64,000 nt of DNA from Janthinobacterium agaricidamnosum (GCF_003667705.1 NZ_CP033019.1:248001-312000); one strand, 5' to 3'. Shown: positions 42,039 through 55,530, counted from the stretch's first letter. Made by a program: numbers and translations. Notes: generated by a model not told the origin, from the sequence alone.

Positions 42039-43535
42039 TTAAAACCCTCCATCCAGGCCATCTTGCACTTGTTCGGCGGCACGCAGTACGGCGCGCGCCT
42101 TGTTTTCAGTTTCCTGCCATTCCATTTCGGGGATGGAGTCGGCCACGATGCCGGCCGCGGCCTGCACATACAGCATGCCGTCCTTGACCACGCCCGTGCG
42201 GATGGCGATCGCCACGTCCATTTCGCCGCCAAACGACAGGTAGCCGCAGGCGCCGCCGTAGATGCCGCGCTTGGTGATTTCCAGTTCGTCGATCACTTCC
42301 ATGGCGCGCACTTTCGGCGCGCCCGTCAGGGTGCCGGCGGGGAAGGTCGCGCGCAGCACGTCCAGGTTCGACAGGCCCTCCTTGAGGGTGCCTTCCACGT
42401 TCGAGACGATGTGCTGCACATGCGAGTATTTTTCGATGACCATGCGGTCGGTGACTTGCACGCTGCCCGTTTCGGCGATGCGGCCGATGTCGTTGCGCGC
42501 CAGGTCGATCAGCATCACGTGCTCGGCGATCTCTTTCGGATCGGCCAGCAGCTCGGCCGACAGCTCGGCGTCGCGCTCGGGCGTGGCGCCGCGCGGACGC
42601 GTGCCGGCAATCGGACGCAAAGTGACTTTCTTGCCGCCGTCCGCCGTCGTCTCGTTGCGCACCAGGATTTCCGGCGAGGCGCCGATGATCTGCATGTCGC
42701 CGAAATTATAGAAGTACATATACGGCGATGGATTGAGCGAACGCAAGGCGCGGTACAGGGTCAGCGGCGAATCGACATAGGGTTTACGGATGCGCTGGCC
42801 GATCTGCACCTGCATCAGGTCGCCCGCCATCACGTATTCATGCGCCTTGGCGACCGCCTTCAGGTAGTCTTCCTTGGAAAAATCGCGGATGGTTTCCGTG
42901 CGCACGGAAGCGCTGGTGACGGGCGCATCGACACCGCGGCGCAGCATCATGCGCAAGTCCTTCAGGCGCTGCTGTGCTTTCGAAAACGATTCGGGCTGCG
43001 CCGTGTCGGCGTAGACGATCAGGTAGAGTTTACCGGACAGGTTGTCGATGACGGCCAGTTCTTCCGTCACCATCAGCTGGATGTCGGGCAGCTTCAGGTC
43101 ATCTTTCGGCGCGCCGCCGGCCAGTTTTTTCTCGATGTGGCGCACGGTGTCGTAGCCGAAGTAGCCGGCCAGGCCGCCGCAGAAGCGCGGCATGCCGGGG
43201 CGCAGGGCGACCTTGAAGCGCGACTGGAATTGTTCGATGAAGTCGAGCGGATTGCCTTCGTGTTCTTCGATCACACTGCCGTTCTTGACGATTTCGGTGC
43301 GTTTGCCGTAGCTGCGCAACACGGTCGTGGCGGGCAAGCCGATGAAGGAGTAGCGGCCGAAGCGTTCGCCGCCGACGACGGATTCGAGCAGGAAGGTGTT
43401 TTTGCCACCGTGTTGGGCCTGTGCCAGTTTCAGGTACAGGGTGAGCGGGGTTTCCAGGTCGGCGAACGCTTCCGCGATCAGGGGGATGCGGTTGTAGCCT
43501 TGCTGGCCCAGCGATTTGAATTCGAGTTCGGTCAT
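42039..43535 (-). CDS. trpE: Anthranilate synthase component I
   Basis: A 498-residue chorismate-utilising enzyme that makes anthranilate. The N-terminal LLES motif (49-52, TFLLESV) is the tryptophan feedback site. The C-terminal catalytic part includes [16 protein letters not shown] [35 protein letters not shown] [12 protein letters not shown] and [25 protein letters not shown] precedes the ATG at 43535; the frame extends upstream without support. A Trp-rich leader peptide and attenuator-like region lie in the 269 bases upstream. Confidence 0.97.
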   Translation of the reverse strand: MTELEFKSLGQQGYNRIPLIAEAFADLETPLTLYLKLAQAQHGGKNTFLLESVVGGERFGRYSFIGLPATTVLRSYGKRTEIVKNGSVIEEHEGNPLDFIEQFQSRFKVALRPGMPRFCGGLAGYFGYDTVRHIEKKLAGGAPKDDLKLPDIQLMVTEELAVIDNLSGKLYLIVYADTAQPESFSKAQQRLKDLRMMLRRGVDAPVTSASVRTETIRDFSKEDYLKAVAKAHEYVMAGDLMQVQIGQRIRKPYVDSPLTLYRALRSLNPSPYMYFYNFGDMQIIGASPEILVRNETTADGGKKVTLRPIAGTRPRGATPERDAELSAELLADPKEIAEHVMLIDLARNDIGRIAETGSVQVTDRMVIEKYSHVQHIVSNVEGTLKEGLSNLDVLRATFPAGTLTGAPKVRAMEVIDELEITKRGIYGGACGYLSFGGEMDVAIAIRTGVVKDGMLYVQAAAGIVADSIPEMEWQETENKARAVLRAAEQVQDGLDGGF

Positions 43536-43597
43536 GTTTCTCTCCATGCCGTCAGGGTATGAGTGTGCATAGTGCACAAACCCTGCGGTGGGTTATC

Positions 43598-43660
43598 AAA
43601 AAACTTGCCGGTACATGGAACTTGCGCAAGAGGCGCAAAGGACGCGTATGCAGCCGGCAG
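43598..43660 (-). promoter_or_regulatory. Putative trp attenuator terminator
   Basis: On the minus strand a T-run of six (43598-43603) follows CCGGCAAG. Its CCGGCA (43606-43611) can pair with TGCCGG (43654-43659), and an internal hairpin TTGCGC/GCGCAA lies between them. The long loop makes this a weak intrinsic terminator by eye; alternative pairing with the Trp-codon region is possible but was not computed. Confidence 0.45.
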
Positions 43661-43680
43661 CAATCGTAACGGCTCGGCCC

Positions 43681-43773
43681 TTAAGCCTGCCAGGATTGCC
43701 AGCGTCGCCAAAGCCAGGCCTCAATCGAGCCGGTTTGGGTGACATTGTGTTTTTTGATGAGAAACGTGTTCAC
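43681..43773 (-). CDS. trpL: Trp-rich leader peptide of the trp operon (trpL-like)
   Basis: A short minus-strand frame of 30 codons starts with GTG at 43771-43773 and ends with TAA at 43681. It encodes a C-terminal AWLWRRWQSWQA: four Trp codons in nine positions directly before the stop. It lies between gph and trpE, 145 bases upstream of the trpE start. Four clustered Trp codons is the signature of a transcription-attenuation leader. Weak points are a GTG start and no clear Shine-Dalgarno sequence. A promoter-like TTGGCA lies at 43817-43822 within the end of gph. Confidence 0.7.
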   Translation of the reverse strand: MNTFLIKKHNVTQTGSIEAWLWRRWQSWQA

Positions 43774-43804
43774 GATATGGTGTTGGGTTTGGTCAGTATG
43801 CCGC

Positions 43805-44509
43805 TTAGTTTTGCATGCCAATAAAACGTGCTGCTTCGAGCAGTGTCTTTACTATACCATCGGAATCGGTATCGTGTATAGAGTGTCCGTGATTGTAGCC
43901 ATACGGTACCGTCAATACGGGGCAAGCCGCAGCCCTGGCCGCTTGCGCGTCATTCGAGGAGTCGCCGATGGCCACCACTTTGGCGGGCGCCAGGTCGAAG
44001 TCCGCGCACACTTGCAGCAGCGGCAGCGGATCCGGTTTTTTCTTCGGCAGCGAATCGCCGCCGTAGACGATCTCGAAATACTGGTCGAGGTTTTTCAGTT
44101 TCAGCAGGGGCAGGGCAAAGGCGATCGGCTTGTTGGTGACGCAGGCCAGGCGCAGGCCCGCCGCCTTCATCGCCGCCAGCCCCGCTTCCACGTCCGGATA
44201 CAGGGTGCTGAACTGGCCGTTGATGGCCAGGTAGTGGCGCTGGTAACCGTCCATCGCCTGCTCGAAATGCTGTTCCACGCCGGCCGCGTCGAAGTCGAGC
44301 GCCAGCACGGTGCGGATCAGGTTTTCCGAGCCCTTGCCGACCATCCGCTTGATGGCCTCGGCGCTGATGGGTGCCAGGTCCAGTTCAGCGCGCATGCCAT
44401 TGATGGCGACATGAAAATCGGGCAGGGTGTCTAGCATCGTGCCATCGAGGTCGATGATGGCGGCGCGCACGCCGGCCAGTACGTGGTCTTTCACCGTGCC
44501 CGCTTGCAT
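43805..44509 (-). CDS. gph: Phosphoglycolate phosphatase
   Basis: A 234-residue HAD-family phosphatase that removes 2-phosphoglycolate arising from DNA repair. Motif I is AIIDLDGTMLDT with the nucleophile Asp20 and acid Asp22; motif III and IV appear as KKKPDPLPLL and VAIGDSSNDAQAA. Its ATG overlaps the rpe stop by one base (TGATG), so translation is coupled. The order rpe-gph-trpE is common in betaproteobacteria. Confidence 0.95.
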   Translation of the reverse strand: MQAGTVKDHVLAGVRAAIIDLDGTMLDTLPDFHVAINGMRAELDLAPISAEAIKRMVGKGSENLIRTVLALDFDAAGVEQHFEQAMDGYQRHYLAINGQFSTLYPDVEAGLAAMKAAGLRLACVTNKPIAFALPLLKLKNLDQYFEIVYGGDSLPKKKPDPLPLLQVCADFDLAPAKVVAIGDSSNDAQAARAAACPVLTVPYGYNHGHSIHDTDSDGIVKTLLEAARFIGMQN

Positions 44510-45183
44510 CAGGCGCCCTTGACGGATGCCAGCTCGGCGCGCATGGCGTCGATGACGGCCTTGTAGTCGGGCTTGCCGAAGATGGCCGAGCCGGCGACGA
44601 AGGTGTCGGCGCCGGCCGCGGCGGCGGCGGCGATGTTGTCGATCTTGATGCCGCCATCGACTTCCAGCATGATGTCACGGCCCGATTCGTCGATCATGCG
44701 GCGCGCTTCGGCGATCTTCTTCAGCGCCTGCGGGATGAAGGACTGGCCGCCGAAGCCCGGGTTGACCGACATGATCAGGATGATGTCGATCTTGTCCATC
44801 ACGTGTTCCAGGTAGTGCAGCGGCGTGCCCGGGTTGAAGACCAGGCCCGATTTGCAGCCATTGTCGCGGATCAGCTGCAAGGAACGGTCGACGTGATCCG
44901 ACGCTTCCGGGTGAAAGGTGATGATGTTCGCGCCAGCCTTGGCGAAATCCGGGATAATGCGATCGACAGGCTTGACCATCAGGTGGACGTCGATGGGCAC
45001 TTGCACGTGCGGGCGGATCGCTTCGCACACCAGCGGGCCGATGGTCAGGTTCGGCACATAATGGTTATCCATCACGTCGAAGTGGATGATGTCGGCGCCG
45101 GCGGTAACGACGTTGCGCACTTCCTCGCCGAGGCGGGCAAAGTCGGCGGACAGGATGCTGGGAGCGATACGGAATGTTGTCAT
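44509..45183 (-). CDS. rpe: Ribulose-phosphate 3-epimerase
   Basis: A 224-residue TIM-barrel epimerase of the pentose phosphate pathway interconverting ribulose 5-phosphate and xylulose 5-phosphate. Motifs are [34 protein letters not shown] (metal His and Asp), [14 protein letters not shown] and LEVDGGI. I start at the ATG at 45183, where homology begins; an upstream frame to 45273 adds 30 unsupported residues. It is the first gene of the rpe-gph unit, divergent from apaG. Confidence 0.96.
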   Translation of the reverse strand: MTTFRIAPSILSADFARLGEEVRNVVTAGADIIHFDVMDNHYVPNLTIGPLVCEAIRPHVQVPIDVHLMVKPVDRIIPDFAKAGANIITFHPEASDHVDRSLQLIRDNGCKSGLVFNPGTPLHYLEHVMDKIDIILIMSVNPGFGGQSFIPQALKKIAEARRMIDESGRDIMLEVDGGIKIDNIAAAAAAGADTFVAGSAIFGKPDYKAVIDAMRAELASVKGA

Positions 45184-45350
45184 GGTGGCTAAAGGCTGAG
45201 AGTAGAAAATGCGAAGATGCGCTATTTTACGCTTGACGCCGGTACCATGCTTCATTGAAGGACCGTGAAACACAGAATACGCATCGCGCGATGGTCAATG
45301 CGTCGCGCGCGACACACAATACGACTGGCAATGTCTGAATAGGAATGACG

Positions 45351-45725
45351 ATGGCGACTTATGAATTTACGGTAACGGTCAAGACGCAATACCTGCCCGA
45401 GCAATCGGCACCGGACCAGGGGCGGCACGTGTTCAGCTACACGATCCGCGTCGTCAACACGGGCACGGCCGGCGCGCAACTGATTTCGCGCCACTGGGTC
45501 ATCACGGATGCGAACAACAAGGTGGAAGAGGTACGGGGCCTGGGCGCCGTCGGCCACCAGCCGCTGCTGCAGCCGGGCGAGCAGTTCGAGTACACGAGCG
45601 GCACCATGCTGGGCACGCCGCAAGGCTCGATGCATGGCGAATACTTCTGCGTGGCCGAAGACGGCCATCAGTTCGAAGCTTTGATTCCCGAGTTCGTGCT
45701 GTCGGTGCCGCGCACCCTGCATTGA
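45351..45725 (+). CDS. apaG: ApaG family protein
   Basis: A 124-residue ApaG/DUF525 protein with the fibronectin-III-like fold: YEFTVTVKTQYLPEQSAP, FSYTIRVVNTG, LISRHWVITDAN, VVGxxPxLxPGExFxYTSG-like GHQPLLQPGEQFEYTSG. Linked to cobalt/magnesium resistance, with the mechanism unsettled. AGGA at 45341-45344 is six bases before the ATG at 45351, so I prefer it to the ATG at 45345. It is divergent from rpe and convergent with the small membrane protein gene. Confidence 0.95.
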   Translation: MATYEFTVTVKTQYLPEQSAPDQGRHVFSYTIRVVNTGTAGAQLISRHWVITDANNKVEEVRGLGAVGHQPLLQPGEQFEYTSGTMLGTPQGSMHGEYFCVAEDGHQFEALIPEFVLSVPRTLH

Positions 45726-45749
45726 CGCAACGCCGGGGGGCTTGGCCCC

Positions 45750-45896
45750 TTATTTCAGTTTCTCGGTGCCGTCCTGTTCTTCGCCGAGCTGTTTGCGTGC
45801 CGGTGGCGCGGGTTTTTTACCCGAATACATGGTCCACCAGACTATAAATGCCAGCAAGAAGAACGCCACCAGCGCCTCTATCATCAAGATCCACAT
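45750..45896 (-). CDS. Small single-pass membrane protein (48 residues)
   Basis: A 48-residue protein MWILMIEALVAFFLLAFIVWW followed by a basic, Pro-rich tail KKPAPPARKQLGEEQDGTEKLK. One membrane helix covers residues about 2-22, with the charged tail probably in the cytoplasm. AGGGG five bases before the ATG supports the start. It is shorter than the usual gene-calling limits and is easily lost inside a longer 192-codon frame whose N-terminal part is antisense to mltA. Similar short proteins occur near mltA/apaG in related bacteria, as I recall. Function unknown. Confidence 0.75.
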   Translation of the reverse strand: MWILMIEALVAFFLLAFIVWWTMYSGKKPAPPARKQLGEEQDGTEKLK

Positions 45897-45906
45897 ACGC
45901 ACCCCT

Positions 45907-47175
45907 ATGTTATTTACCCGCAGCTTAGTATTTACCCGCCGTCTGTTGACACGCGGTAGTCTACCCGTTTCCATCGGCGCCGTCGCGCTTGCGCTTTCCG
46001 CCTGTACCACGCCATCGGCGCCACCGGCCGCCGCCGGCGGCAAGGCGCCGCCCATCGCGCCGACCGTCGTCAGGCCCGTGCCCGCCAAGCCGGCCGACGC
46101 CAAGGATGCCGCGGATGTGGCAGCGCCCACCTTTGTGCCCGCCAAGTTCGCCGCCTTGCCTGGCTGGGCCCGCGACGACATGCGCGCCGCCTGGCCAGCC
46201 TTCATGGCTTCGTGCGGCGTGCTGGTGAAGCGTCCGGACTGGAAGGAATCGTGCACGATCGCGCGCCAGGTGAATGCCGACAGCGACAAGGCCATCCGTC
46301 TGTTCTTCGAGACCTTCTTTGTGCCCAATCAAGTCATTACGGCCGATGGTGCCAGCACGGGCCTCGTCACCGGCTACTACGAGCCGCTGCTGCACGGCGC
46401 GCGCAAGCGCGGCGGTCCATACCAGACGCCACTGTACAAGGTGCCTGACGACCTGGTCTCGGTGGACTTGGCTGGCGTGTATCCGGAACTGAAGAACATG
46501 CGTCTGCGGGGCAAGCTGGTCGGCAAGAAGGTGATACCGTACGCGACCCGTGCCGACATCGAGCGCGCCACGTCCGTCACGGGCAAGGAATTGCTGTGGG
46601 TGGATGACGAAGTCGAGGCGTTCTTCCTGCAGGTGCAGGGTTCCGGCCGCGTGCAGCTGACCGATACGCAGGAAACCGTGCGCGTGGCATATGCGGATCA
46701 AAACGGCCACCCCTACAAGTCGATTGGCCGCTACCTGGTCGACAAGGGCGAGCTGACCCTGAGCCAGGCGTCCGCGCAAGGCATCAAGGCGTGGATTGCC
46801 GGCCACCCGACGCGCAAGGATGAATTGTTCAACGCTAACCCCAGCTATGTCTTCTTCAAGGAAGAGCGTTTGCCCGATCCGAAAGTGGGGCCGAAGGGTG
46901 CGCTGGGCGTGCCGTTGACGCCGCAGCGCTCGGTGGCCATCGATTCGCGCTTCCTGCCGCTGGGCGCGCCCGTGTTTTTGTCCACGACGCAAGCCAATAG
47001 CGAGATTCCCATGCAGCGCCTGGTGATGGCGCAGGATACGGGCGGCGCCATTCGCGGGCCGATCCGTGTCGATTATTTCTTTGGCTTTGGCGCGGAAGCG
47101 GCCGAGAATGCGGGCCGCATGAAGCAGAGCGGCGCCGTGTGGGTATTGTTGCCGAAGCAGGCACCGGCGCGGTGA
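45907..47175 (+). CDS. mltA: Membrane-bound lytic murein transglycosylase A
   Basis: A 422-residue MltA. It begins with a lipoprotein signal (SIGAVALALSAC, lipobox LSAC), then an Ala/Pro-rich linker, the MltA domain (ITADGASTGLVTGYYEPLLHG, FFLQVQGSGRVQL) and a C-terminal 3D domain with the catalytic Asp in AQDTGGAIRGPIRVDYFFG. It cleaves peptidoglycan to anhydromuropeptides at the outer membrane. Its ATG at 45907 is only 10 bases from the divergent ATG of the small membrane protein, so its promoter must lie inside that gene. Confidence 0.95.
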   Translation: MLFTRSLVFTRRLLTRGSLPVSIGAVALALSACTTPSAPPAAAGGKAPPIAPTVVRPVPAKPADAKDAADVAAPTFVPAKFAALPGWARDDMRAAWPAFMASCGVLVKRPDWKESCTIARQVNADSDKAIRLFFETFFVPNQVITADGASTGLVTGYYEPLLHGARKRGGPYQTPLYKVPDDLVSVDLAGVYPELKNMRLRGKLVGKKVIPYATRADIERATSVTGKELLWVDDEVEAFFLQVQGSGRVQLTDTQETVRVAYADQNGHPYKSIGRYLVDKGELTLSQASAQGIKAWIAGHPTRKDELFNANPSYVFFKEERLPDPKVGPKGALGVPLTPQRSVAIDSRFLPLGAPVFLSTTQANSEIPMQRLVMAQDTGGAIRGPIRVDYFFGFGAEAAENAGRMKQSGAVWVLLPKQAPAR

Positions 47176-47212
47176 GTTGCTGCGCGCGACGCCGGGGTAG
47201 TTATTGTCTGGC

Positions 47213-47650
47213 TTAACGCAGAACCATGACCGGCAAATGCGTATGCGCGAGCACTTTTTGCGTTTCGCTGCCCACGAACAGCTTGTTCAAGCCCTTGCGG
47301 CCATGCGAGGCCATCAGGATGATGTCGCAATGGTAGGTTTGCGCCGCATTGACGATTTCGTCGTGCGGGCTCGGTGACACTGCCACCACGCCTTCGAAAG
47401 CCACGCCGGCGGCGCGTGCCGCTGCGCCGATCTTGTCGATCGCGCGTTGCGAAGCTTCCTGCATCTGCTGTTCATACAGGCTGGCGTCGAGGACGATGCC
47501 GCCGTCGGCCATCGGCGAGAACGGGAACGGTTGCACCACGCTGATGGCGACCAGCTTGGCCTTGTTCAATTGGGCAAAGGCGAGGGCGGTCTCGGCGGCT
47601 TTGTCGGACAACGGCGAGCCGTCGGTGGGAAATAAGATGGTGTTAAACAT
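47213..47650 (-). CDS. Universal stress protein (UspA family)
   Basis: A 145-residue Usp-fold protein with the ATP-binding pattern: FNTILFPTDGSPLSDKAAE at the start and ILMASHGRKGLNKLFVGSETQKVLAHTHLPVMVL at the end (G-x2-G-x9-GS/T). It is a typical single-domain cytoplasmic Usp. GGAGCACGCC precedes the ATG. Two FNR-type boxes at 47683-47718 lie just upstream, so it is probably induced when oxygen falls, as for several usp genes in other proteobacteria. Confidence 0.92.
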   Translation of the reverse strand: MFNTILFPTDGSPLSDKAAETALAFAQLNKAKLVAISVVQPFPFSPMADGGIVLDASLYEQQMQEASQRAIDKIGAAARAAGVAFEGVVAVSPSPHDEIVNAAQTYHCDIILMASHGRKGLNKLFVGSETQKVLAHTHLPVMVLR

Positions 47651-47682
47651 GGCGTGCTCCTCAAGTGATGTAAGACAGCTTA

Positions 47683-47718
47683 TGGATTTACATCAATTAA
47701 AACATTGATGTAAATCAA
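47683..47718. promoter_or_regulatory. Two FNR-type boxes upstream of the universal stress protein gene
   Basis: TTGAT-GTAA-ATCAA (47705-47718) matches the FNR consensus perfectly. A second box, TGGAT-TTAC-ATCAA (47683-47696), has one mismatch. Their centres are 22 bases apart, two helical turns. Together they make a perfect 12-base inverted repeat (GATTTACATCAA) with an 8-base gap. Confidence 0.75.
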
Positions 47719-47787
47719 ACCTCACAGGCTTTGGCATGAATAGTGTCGCCAAGGCAATCTTTCATCAGTGTATGCCCGTTCCTCGCT

Positions 47788-49089
47788 TCAGGTGCGCACG
47801 CTACGCAGCGGCGTGCCCCATACCATGGCGACCGTCAACGCAATGCTGCCTGCCGCGATGCAGGCCAGGCCATTGCGCACGCCAAAATGTTCCGCGACCC
47901 AGCCGGCGGCCAGCGCGCCCAGCGGCGCCGTTGCCACCGTCAGGAAGCGCATGGTCGATGTCATGCGGCCCAGCATGGGATCGGGCGTGACTTTCTGGCG
48001 CAAGCCCAGGTAGGGAATAAAGAACAGCATCACGCCGCAATCGAAAAAAAACATCAATATGGCATAGGCGACGGCACTGGCCGCCGCGCTGCCGAACAGC
48101 GCGGCGGGAATCGTTGGCGTCAGGGCAAAGCAGAGCGAGGTCGAAGCCAGGCCGATCAGGATGGTGCGGCCAGCGCCGTAGCGCTTCGTCAGCGGCTTGA
48201 CGATGAAGGCGCTGAGCAAGACGCCGGCGCCGCCCAGCATCTGCGTCATGCCCAGCACGCCAGGGCTCATGCCCAGGTCGCGTGTGGCGAACAGCACCGT
48301 CAAAGCCATGCTGGCATAAAACAGGAAGTGCCAGATGCCGGCGCCCCAGACCAGCGCGCGCAGCAGCGGCTCGCGCCAGACGAACAGCAAGCCGTCGGCG
48401 ATGTCGCGCAAGGCGTGCTTGTCAGAGGGGGCCGGCCGTGGGTCGCGCACGCTCATGGCGCGCAAATTGAAAACGGAAATCAAGTATCCGCAGGCCGTGC
48501 ACAGGATGGCGACGGGCGCCGACAGTATTTGCACCAGCACGCCGGCCAGGCCGGGGCCGATCAGGCGCGAAGCCGATTCCGTGGCGGCAAATTTCGATTG
48601 CGCATCGATCAAGCCATCGCGGCCCACGAGGAAAGTCAGAAACACCTGTTCGGCGCCGCCGCCGACGACGAAGCCCGTGCCGATGATGAATCCCACTATA
48701 TATAACCATGGCATCGACAGCACGCCGCACCAGTAGGCCACGGCCACGCTGGCCAGGGCCAGGCCGGACATGCTTTCGCTGAACAGCATGATCGGGTGCT
48801 TGCTGCGCCTGTCCAGCAGCACGCCGACGGGCAAGCCAAACAGGGCGAACGGCAGCGCCTGTAGCGCGACCAGTACGCCCATCTGTTCCGGCGTCGCATG
48901 CAGCAGCAGTACCGCGCAAAGGGGCAGGGCCAGCGAGGTGATCTGGGCGCCGAAGCAATTGAGGCCGTTGCTGAACCACAGGCGGCGGAAATTGACGCTG
49001 GCGGCGCTGCCGTCGCCGCGCAGATAGCGGGTGCAGTACTGGAAGAAGGAGGAGAAAATACGCTGCTCGATAAAGGTGATCGGACTCAC
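47788..49089 (-). CDS. MFS transporter
   Basis: A 433-residue MFS protein with about twelve helices, of the enterobactin-exporter/MFS_3-like group. Motif A is degenerate: GVLLDRRSKHP at 89-99. An N-terminal cytoplasmic stretch of about 35 residues precedes the first helix (FFQYCTRYLRGDG), so a later start is conceivable, but no other good site was seen. The substrate is unknown. It is divergent from the enoyl-CoA hydratase gene. Confidence 0.87.
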   Translation of the reverse strand: MSPITFIEQRIFSSFFQYCTRYLRGDGSAASVNFRRLWFSNGLNCFGAQITSLALPLCAVLLLHATPEQMGVLVALQALPFALFGLPVGVLLDRRSKHPIMLFSESMSGLALASVAVAYWCGVLSMPWLYIVGFIIGTGFVVGGGAEQVFLTFLVGRDGLIDAQSKFAATESASRLIGPGLAGVLVQILSAPVAILCTACGYLISVFNLRAMSVRDPRPAPSDKHALRDIADGLLFVWREPLLRALVWGAGIWHFLFYASMALTVLFATRDLGMSPGVLGMTQMLGGAGVLLSAFIVKPLTKRYGAGRTILIGLASTSLCFALTPTIPAALFGSAAASAVAYAILMFFFDCGVMLFFIPYLGLRQKVTPDPMLGRMTSTMRFLTVATAPLGALAAGWVAEHFGVRNGLACIAAGSIALTVAMVWGTPLRSVRT

Positions 49090-49165
49090 AATAATAGCAG
49101 CGCACCTGCCGCGCCGCTGCCGTTAGCCGCTACAATCGTTGCACCGTTCATCGAGAGGAGACACT

Positions 49166-49942
49166 ATGCAATACGAAGACCTGATCATCGACATCCAGGA
49201 CAAAGTGGCGGTCATCCGCCTGAACCGTCCCAAGGCCTTGAATGCCTTGAACGACAATATGATGAATGAGCTGGGCCACGCCTTGCTGAAGTTCGATGCC
49301 GATGAGAATATCGGCTGCATCGTGCTCACGGGCAGCGAAAAAGCCTTTGCCGCCGGCGCCGACATCGCCGCCATGGCTGACTACACTTATCCCGATACCT
49401 TTACCCAGGGCTACATCAGCCGCAACTGGGAACATATCTTGCGCGTGCGCAAACCGGTGGTGGGCGCGGTGGCCGGCTATGCGCTCGGTGGCGGCTGCGA
49501 ACTGGCCATGATGTGCGATTTCCTGATCGCCGCCGACAGCGCCAAATTCGGCCAGCCGGAAATCAAGGTTGGCGTCACGCCGGGCGCGGGCGGTACGCAG
49601 CGCCTGCCGCGCGCCATCGGCAAGGCCAAGGCCATGGATCTGCTGCTGACGGCACGCACCATCGATGCCGCCGAGGCGGAACGCATCGGCCTGGTGTCGC
49701 GCGTGGTGCCGGCCGATAAGTTGCTGGAAGAAACCCTGACTGCCGCCAAGACCATCGCCGCCATGCCGACCTCGGTGGCCATGATGATCAAGGATTGCGT
49801 CAACCGCGCCTTTGAAACGACCCTGACCGATGGCGTCGCCTACGAGCGCCGCTTGTTCCAGGCTGCCTTCGGCACGCCTGCACAAAAAGAAGGCATGCAC
49901 GCTTTCCTGGAAAAGCGCTTGCCAAACTTCGACGGTCTTTGA
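49166..49942 (+). CDS. Enoyl-CoA hydratase
   Basis: A 258-residue canonical enoyl-CoA hydratase. Both catalytic glutamates are present: Glu112 in [15 protein letters not shown] and Glu132 in [20 protein letters not shown]. The oxyanion segment is [19 protein letters not shown] at 49153-49160 supports the ATG at 49166. It hydrates 2-trans-enoyl-CoA in fatty-acid or phenylacetate-type catabolism; the pathway is not shown by the neighbours. The rRNA operon follows. Confidence 0.94.
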   Translation: MQYEDLIIDIQDKVAVIRLNRPKALNALNDNMMNELGHALLKFDADENIGCIVLTGSEKAFAAGADIAAMADYTYPDTFTQGYISRNWEHILRVRKPVVGAVAGYALGGGCELAMMCDFLIAADSAKFGQPEIKVGVTPGAGGTQRLPRAIGKAKAMDLLLTARTIDAAEAERIGLVSRVVPADKLLEETLTAAKTIAAMPTSVAMMIKDCVNRAFETTLTDGVAYERRLFQAAFGTPAQKEGMHAFLEKRLPNFDGL

Positions 49943-50024
49943 TATGATTCGCCTCCCCGATGAGACGCACTAGTTTGCGGCACAAAAGGGGCGGCCTTCC
50001 GGGGCTGGGTAGTAAAAAAGAAAG

Positions 50025-50053
50025 TTGACGAATTAGCCGAAATGCTTCATACT
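50025..50053 (+). promoter_or_regulatory. rRNA operon promoter
   Basis: -35 TTGACG and -10 CATACT are separated by 17 bases, about 270 bases before the 16S 5' end. An A-rich tract (GTAAAAAAGAAAG) just upstream could be an UP element. Confidence 0.7.
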
Positions 50054-50118
50054 CTTCCTTCTTCGCAGCTGACAAACACAACGCTTTGTCGATAGCGCGA
50101 AAGTAGCACCGAATACAG

Positions 50119-50131
50119 TTCTTTAACAATT
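50119..50131 (+). promoter_or_regulatory. boxA-like antitermination site in the rRNA leader
   Basis: TTCTTTAACAATT resembles rRNA boxA (core CTTTAACA). The same core recurs in the 16S-23S spacer at 52185-52198. Confidence 0.65.
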
Positions 50132-50322
50132 AACAGTCGATAAGTGTGGGCATTTGATGTAAGTGCAGCGCTGCGCAAGCAGCGTAAAACTTAAAATATC
50201 AAATGTTCACGAAGAAATAAATGAAATAGGACGCTTCGCAAGAAGTGGCCTGTCAGTTGTTTTTGAAGTGAGCGACCCGTCAGCAATGACGGTGCCGGTA
50301 AAACGGCAAAGTAACAGAGATT

Positions 50323-51856
<1,534 letters not shown>

Positions 51857-51934
51857 GAGTTTGCACGAATCAGGTAACTGGTTCACGCATCAAATGTTCA
51901 CACTTATCGGCTGTTAATATAAAGAACAGCATTT

Positions 51935-52011
51935 GGGGCTGTAGCTCAGCTGGTTAGAGCACCGTGTTGATAACGCGGGGGTCGTTGGTTCGAGTCCAAC
52001 CAGCCCTACCA
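51935..52011 (+). tRNA. tRNA-Ile (GAT)
   Basis: A 77-base cloverleaf with anticodon loop TTGATAA (anticodon GAT), T-arm GGTTCGAGTCC and encoded CCA. It is the first tRNA in the 16S-23S spacer. Confidence 0.97.
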
Positions 52012-52036
52012 GTTTCTGTAGTCTGGAAATACCCTA

Positions 52037-52112
52037 GGGGGATTAGCTCAGCTGGGAGAGCACCTGCTTTGCAAGCAGGGGGTCGTCGGTTCGATCCCGT
52101 CATCCTCCACCA
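52037..52112 (+). tRNA. tRNA-Ala (TGC)
   Basis: A 76-base cloverleaf with anticodon loop TTTGCAA (anticodon TGC), T-arm GGTTCGATCCC and encoded CCA. It lies 25 bases after tRNA-Ile, the usual spacer order. Confidence 0.97.
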
Positions 52113-52184
52113 AAAGTTCAAACGTAAATCAGCGCAGATGGCGCCGGGATTTAGGTTTGGTCTTTTCGAGATCAAGTGCTGTAT

Positions 52185-52198
52185 GTTCTTTAACAATC
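52185..52198 (+). promoter_or_regulatory. boxA-like site in the 16S-23S spacer
   Basis: TTCTTTAACAATC matches the leader boxA core, in the expected place between tRNA-Ala and 23S. Confidence 0.6.
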
Positions 52199-52351
52199 TG
52201 GAAGAAGTAAAGATTATTTATTGATCGGTTTGCCGTAAAACGCAGATCGATGGGTAATGATTGTATGTATCAACAAACAAGCAACAACGTTGTACTTTCT
52301 TATCCCTGTAGCGCTCTTTGATTACCTGGTAATCAGAGGCTAACGTTATAG

Positions 52352-55227
<2,876 letters not shown>

Positions 55228-55361
55228 ATAACCTTAGCAGGTACAGAGGATAAGACGGTACAACGTTGCGTGTGTGTTGATACCATTCATTACCCCAATC
55301 TTTGCTTCTTCCAGATTCATGGCCTTGTCGTCCTACAGGAGACAAGCGTCAGTACAAGTTA

Positions 55362-55477
55362 TGCCTGATGACCATAGCAAGTTGGTCCCACCCCTTCCCA
55401 TCCCGAACAGGACCGTGAAACAACTTTGCGCCGATGATAGTGCTGCAACCAGTGTGAAAGTAGGTTATCGTCAGGCT
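55362..55477 (+). rRNA. 5S ribosomal RNA, operon copy
   Basis: A gene of about 116 bases starting TGCCTGATGACCATAGC and ending ATCGTCAGGCT; the two ends pair as helix I. It follows 23S after a 134-base spacer. Confidence 0.95.
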
Positions 55478-55497
55478 TGTTATACGCAGTAAGAGAA

Positions 55498-55530
55498 AAA
55501 CCCCACCGGATTCCGGTGGGGTTTTTTTTC
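55498..55530 (+). terminator. rRNA operon terminator
   Basis: ACCCCACCGGA and TCCGGTGGGGT form a GC-rich stem followed by eight T, 20 bases after 5S. Confidence 0.92.

Larger units (their letters stand above)
49943..50322 (+). other. rRNA operon promoter and leader region
   Basis: This 380-base gap has no gene. It contains the rrn promoter (50025-50053) and a boxA-like antitermination site (50119-50131), then the 16S precursor leader, parts of which (CATTTGATG, ATCAAATG) can pair with the sequence after 16S (CATCAAATGTTC) to form the processing stem. No clear terminator for the preceding hydratase gene was seen. Confidence 0.7.
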
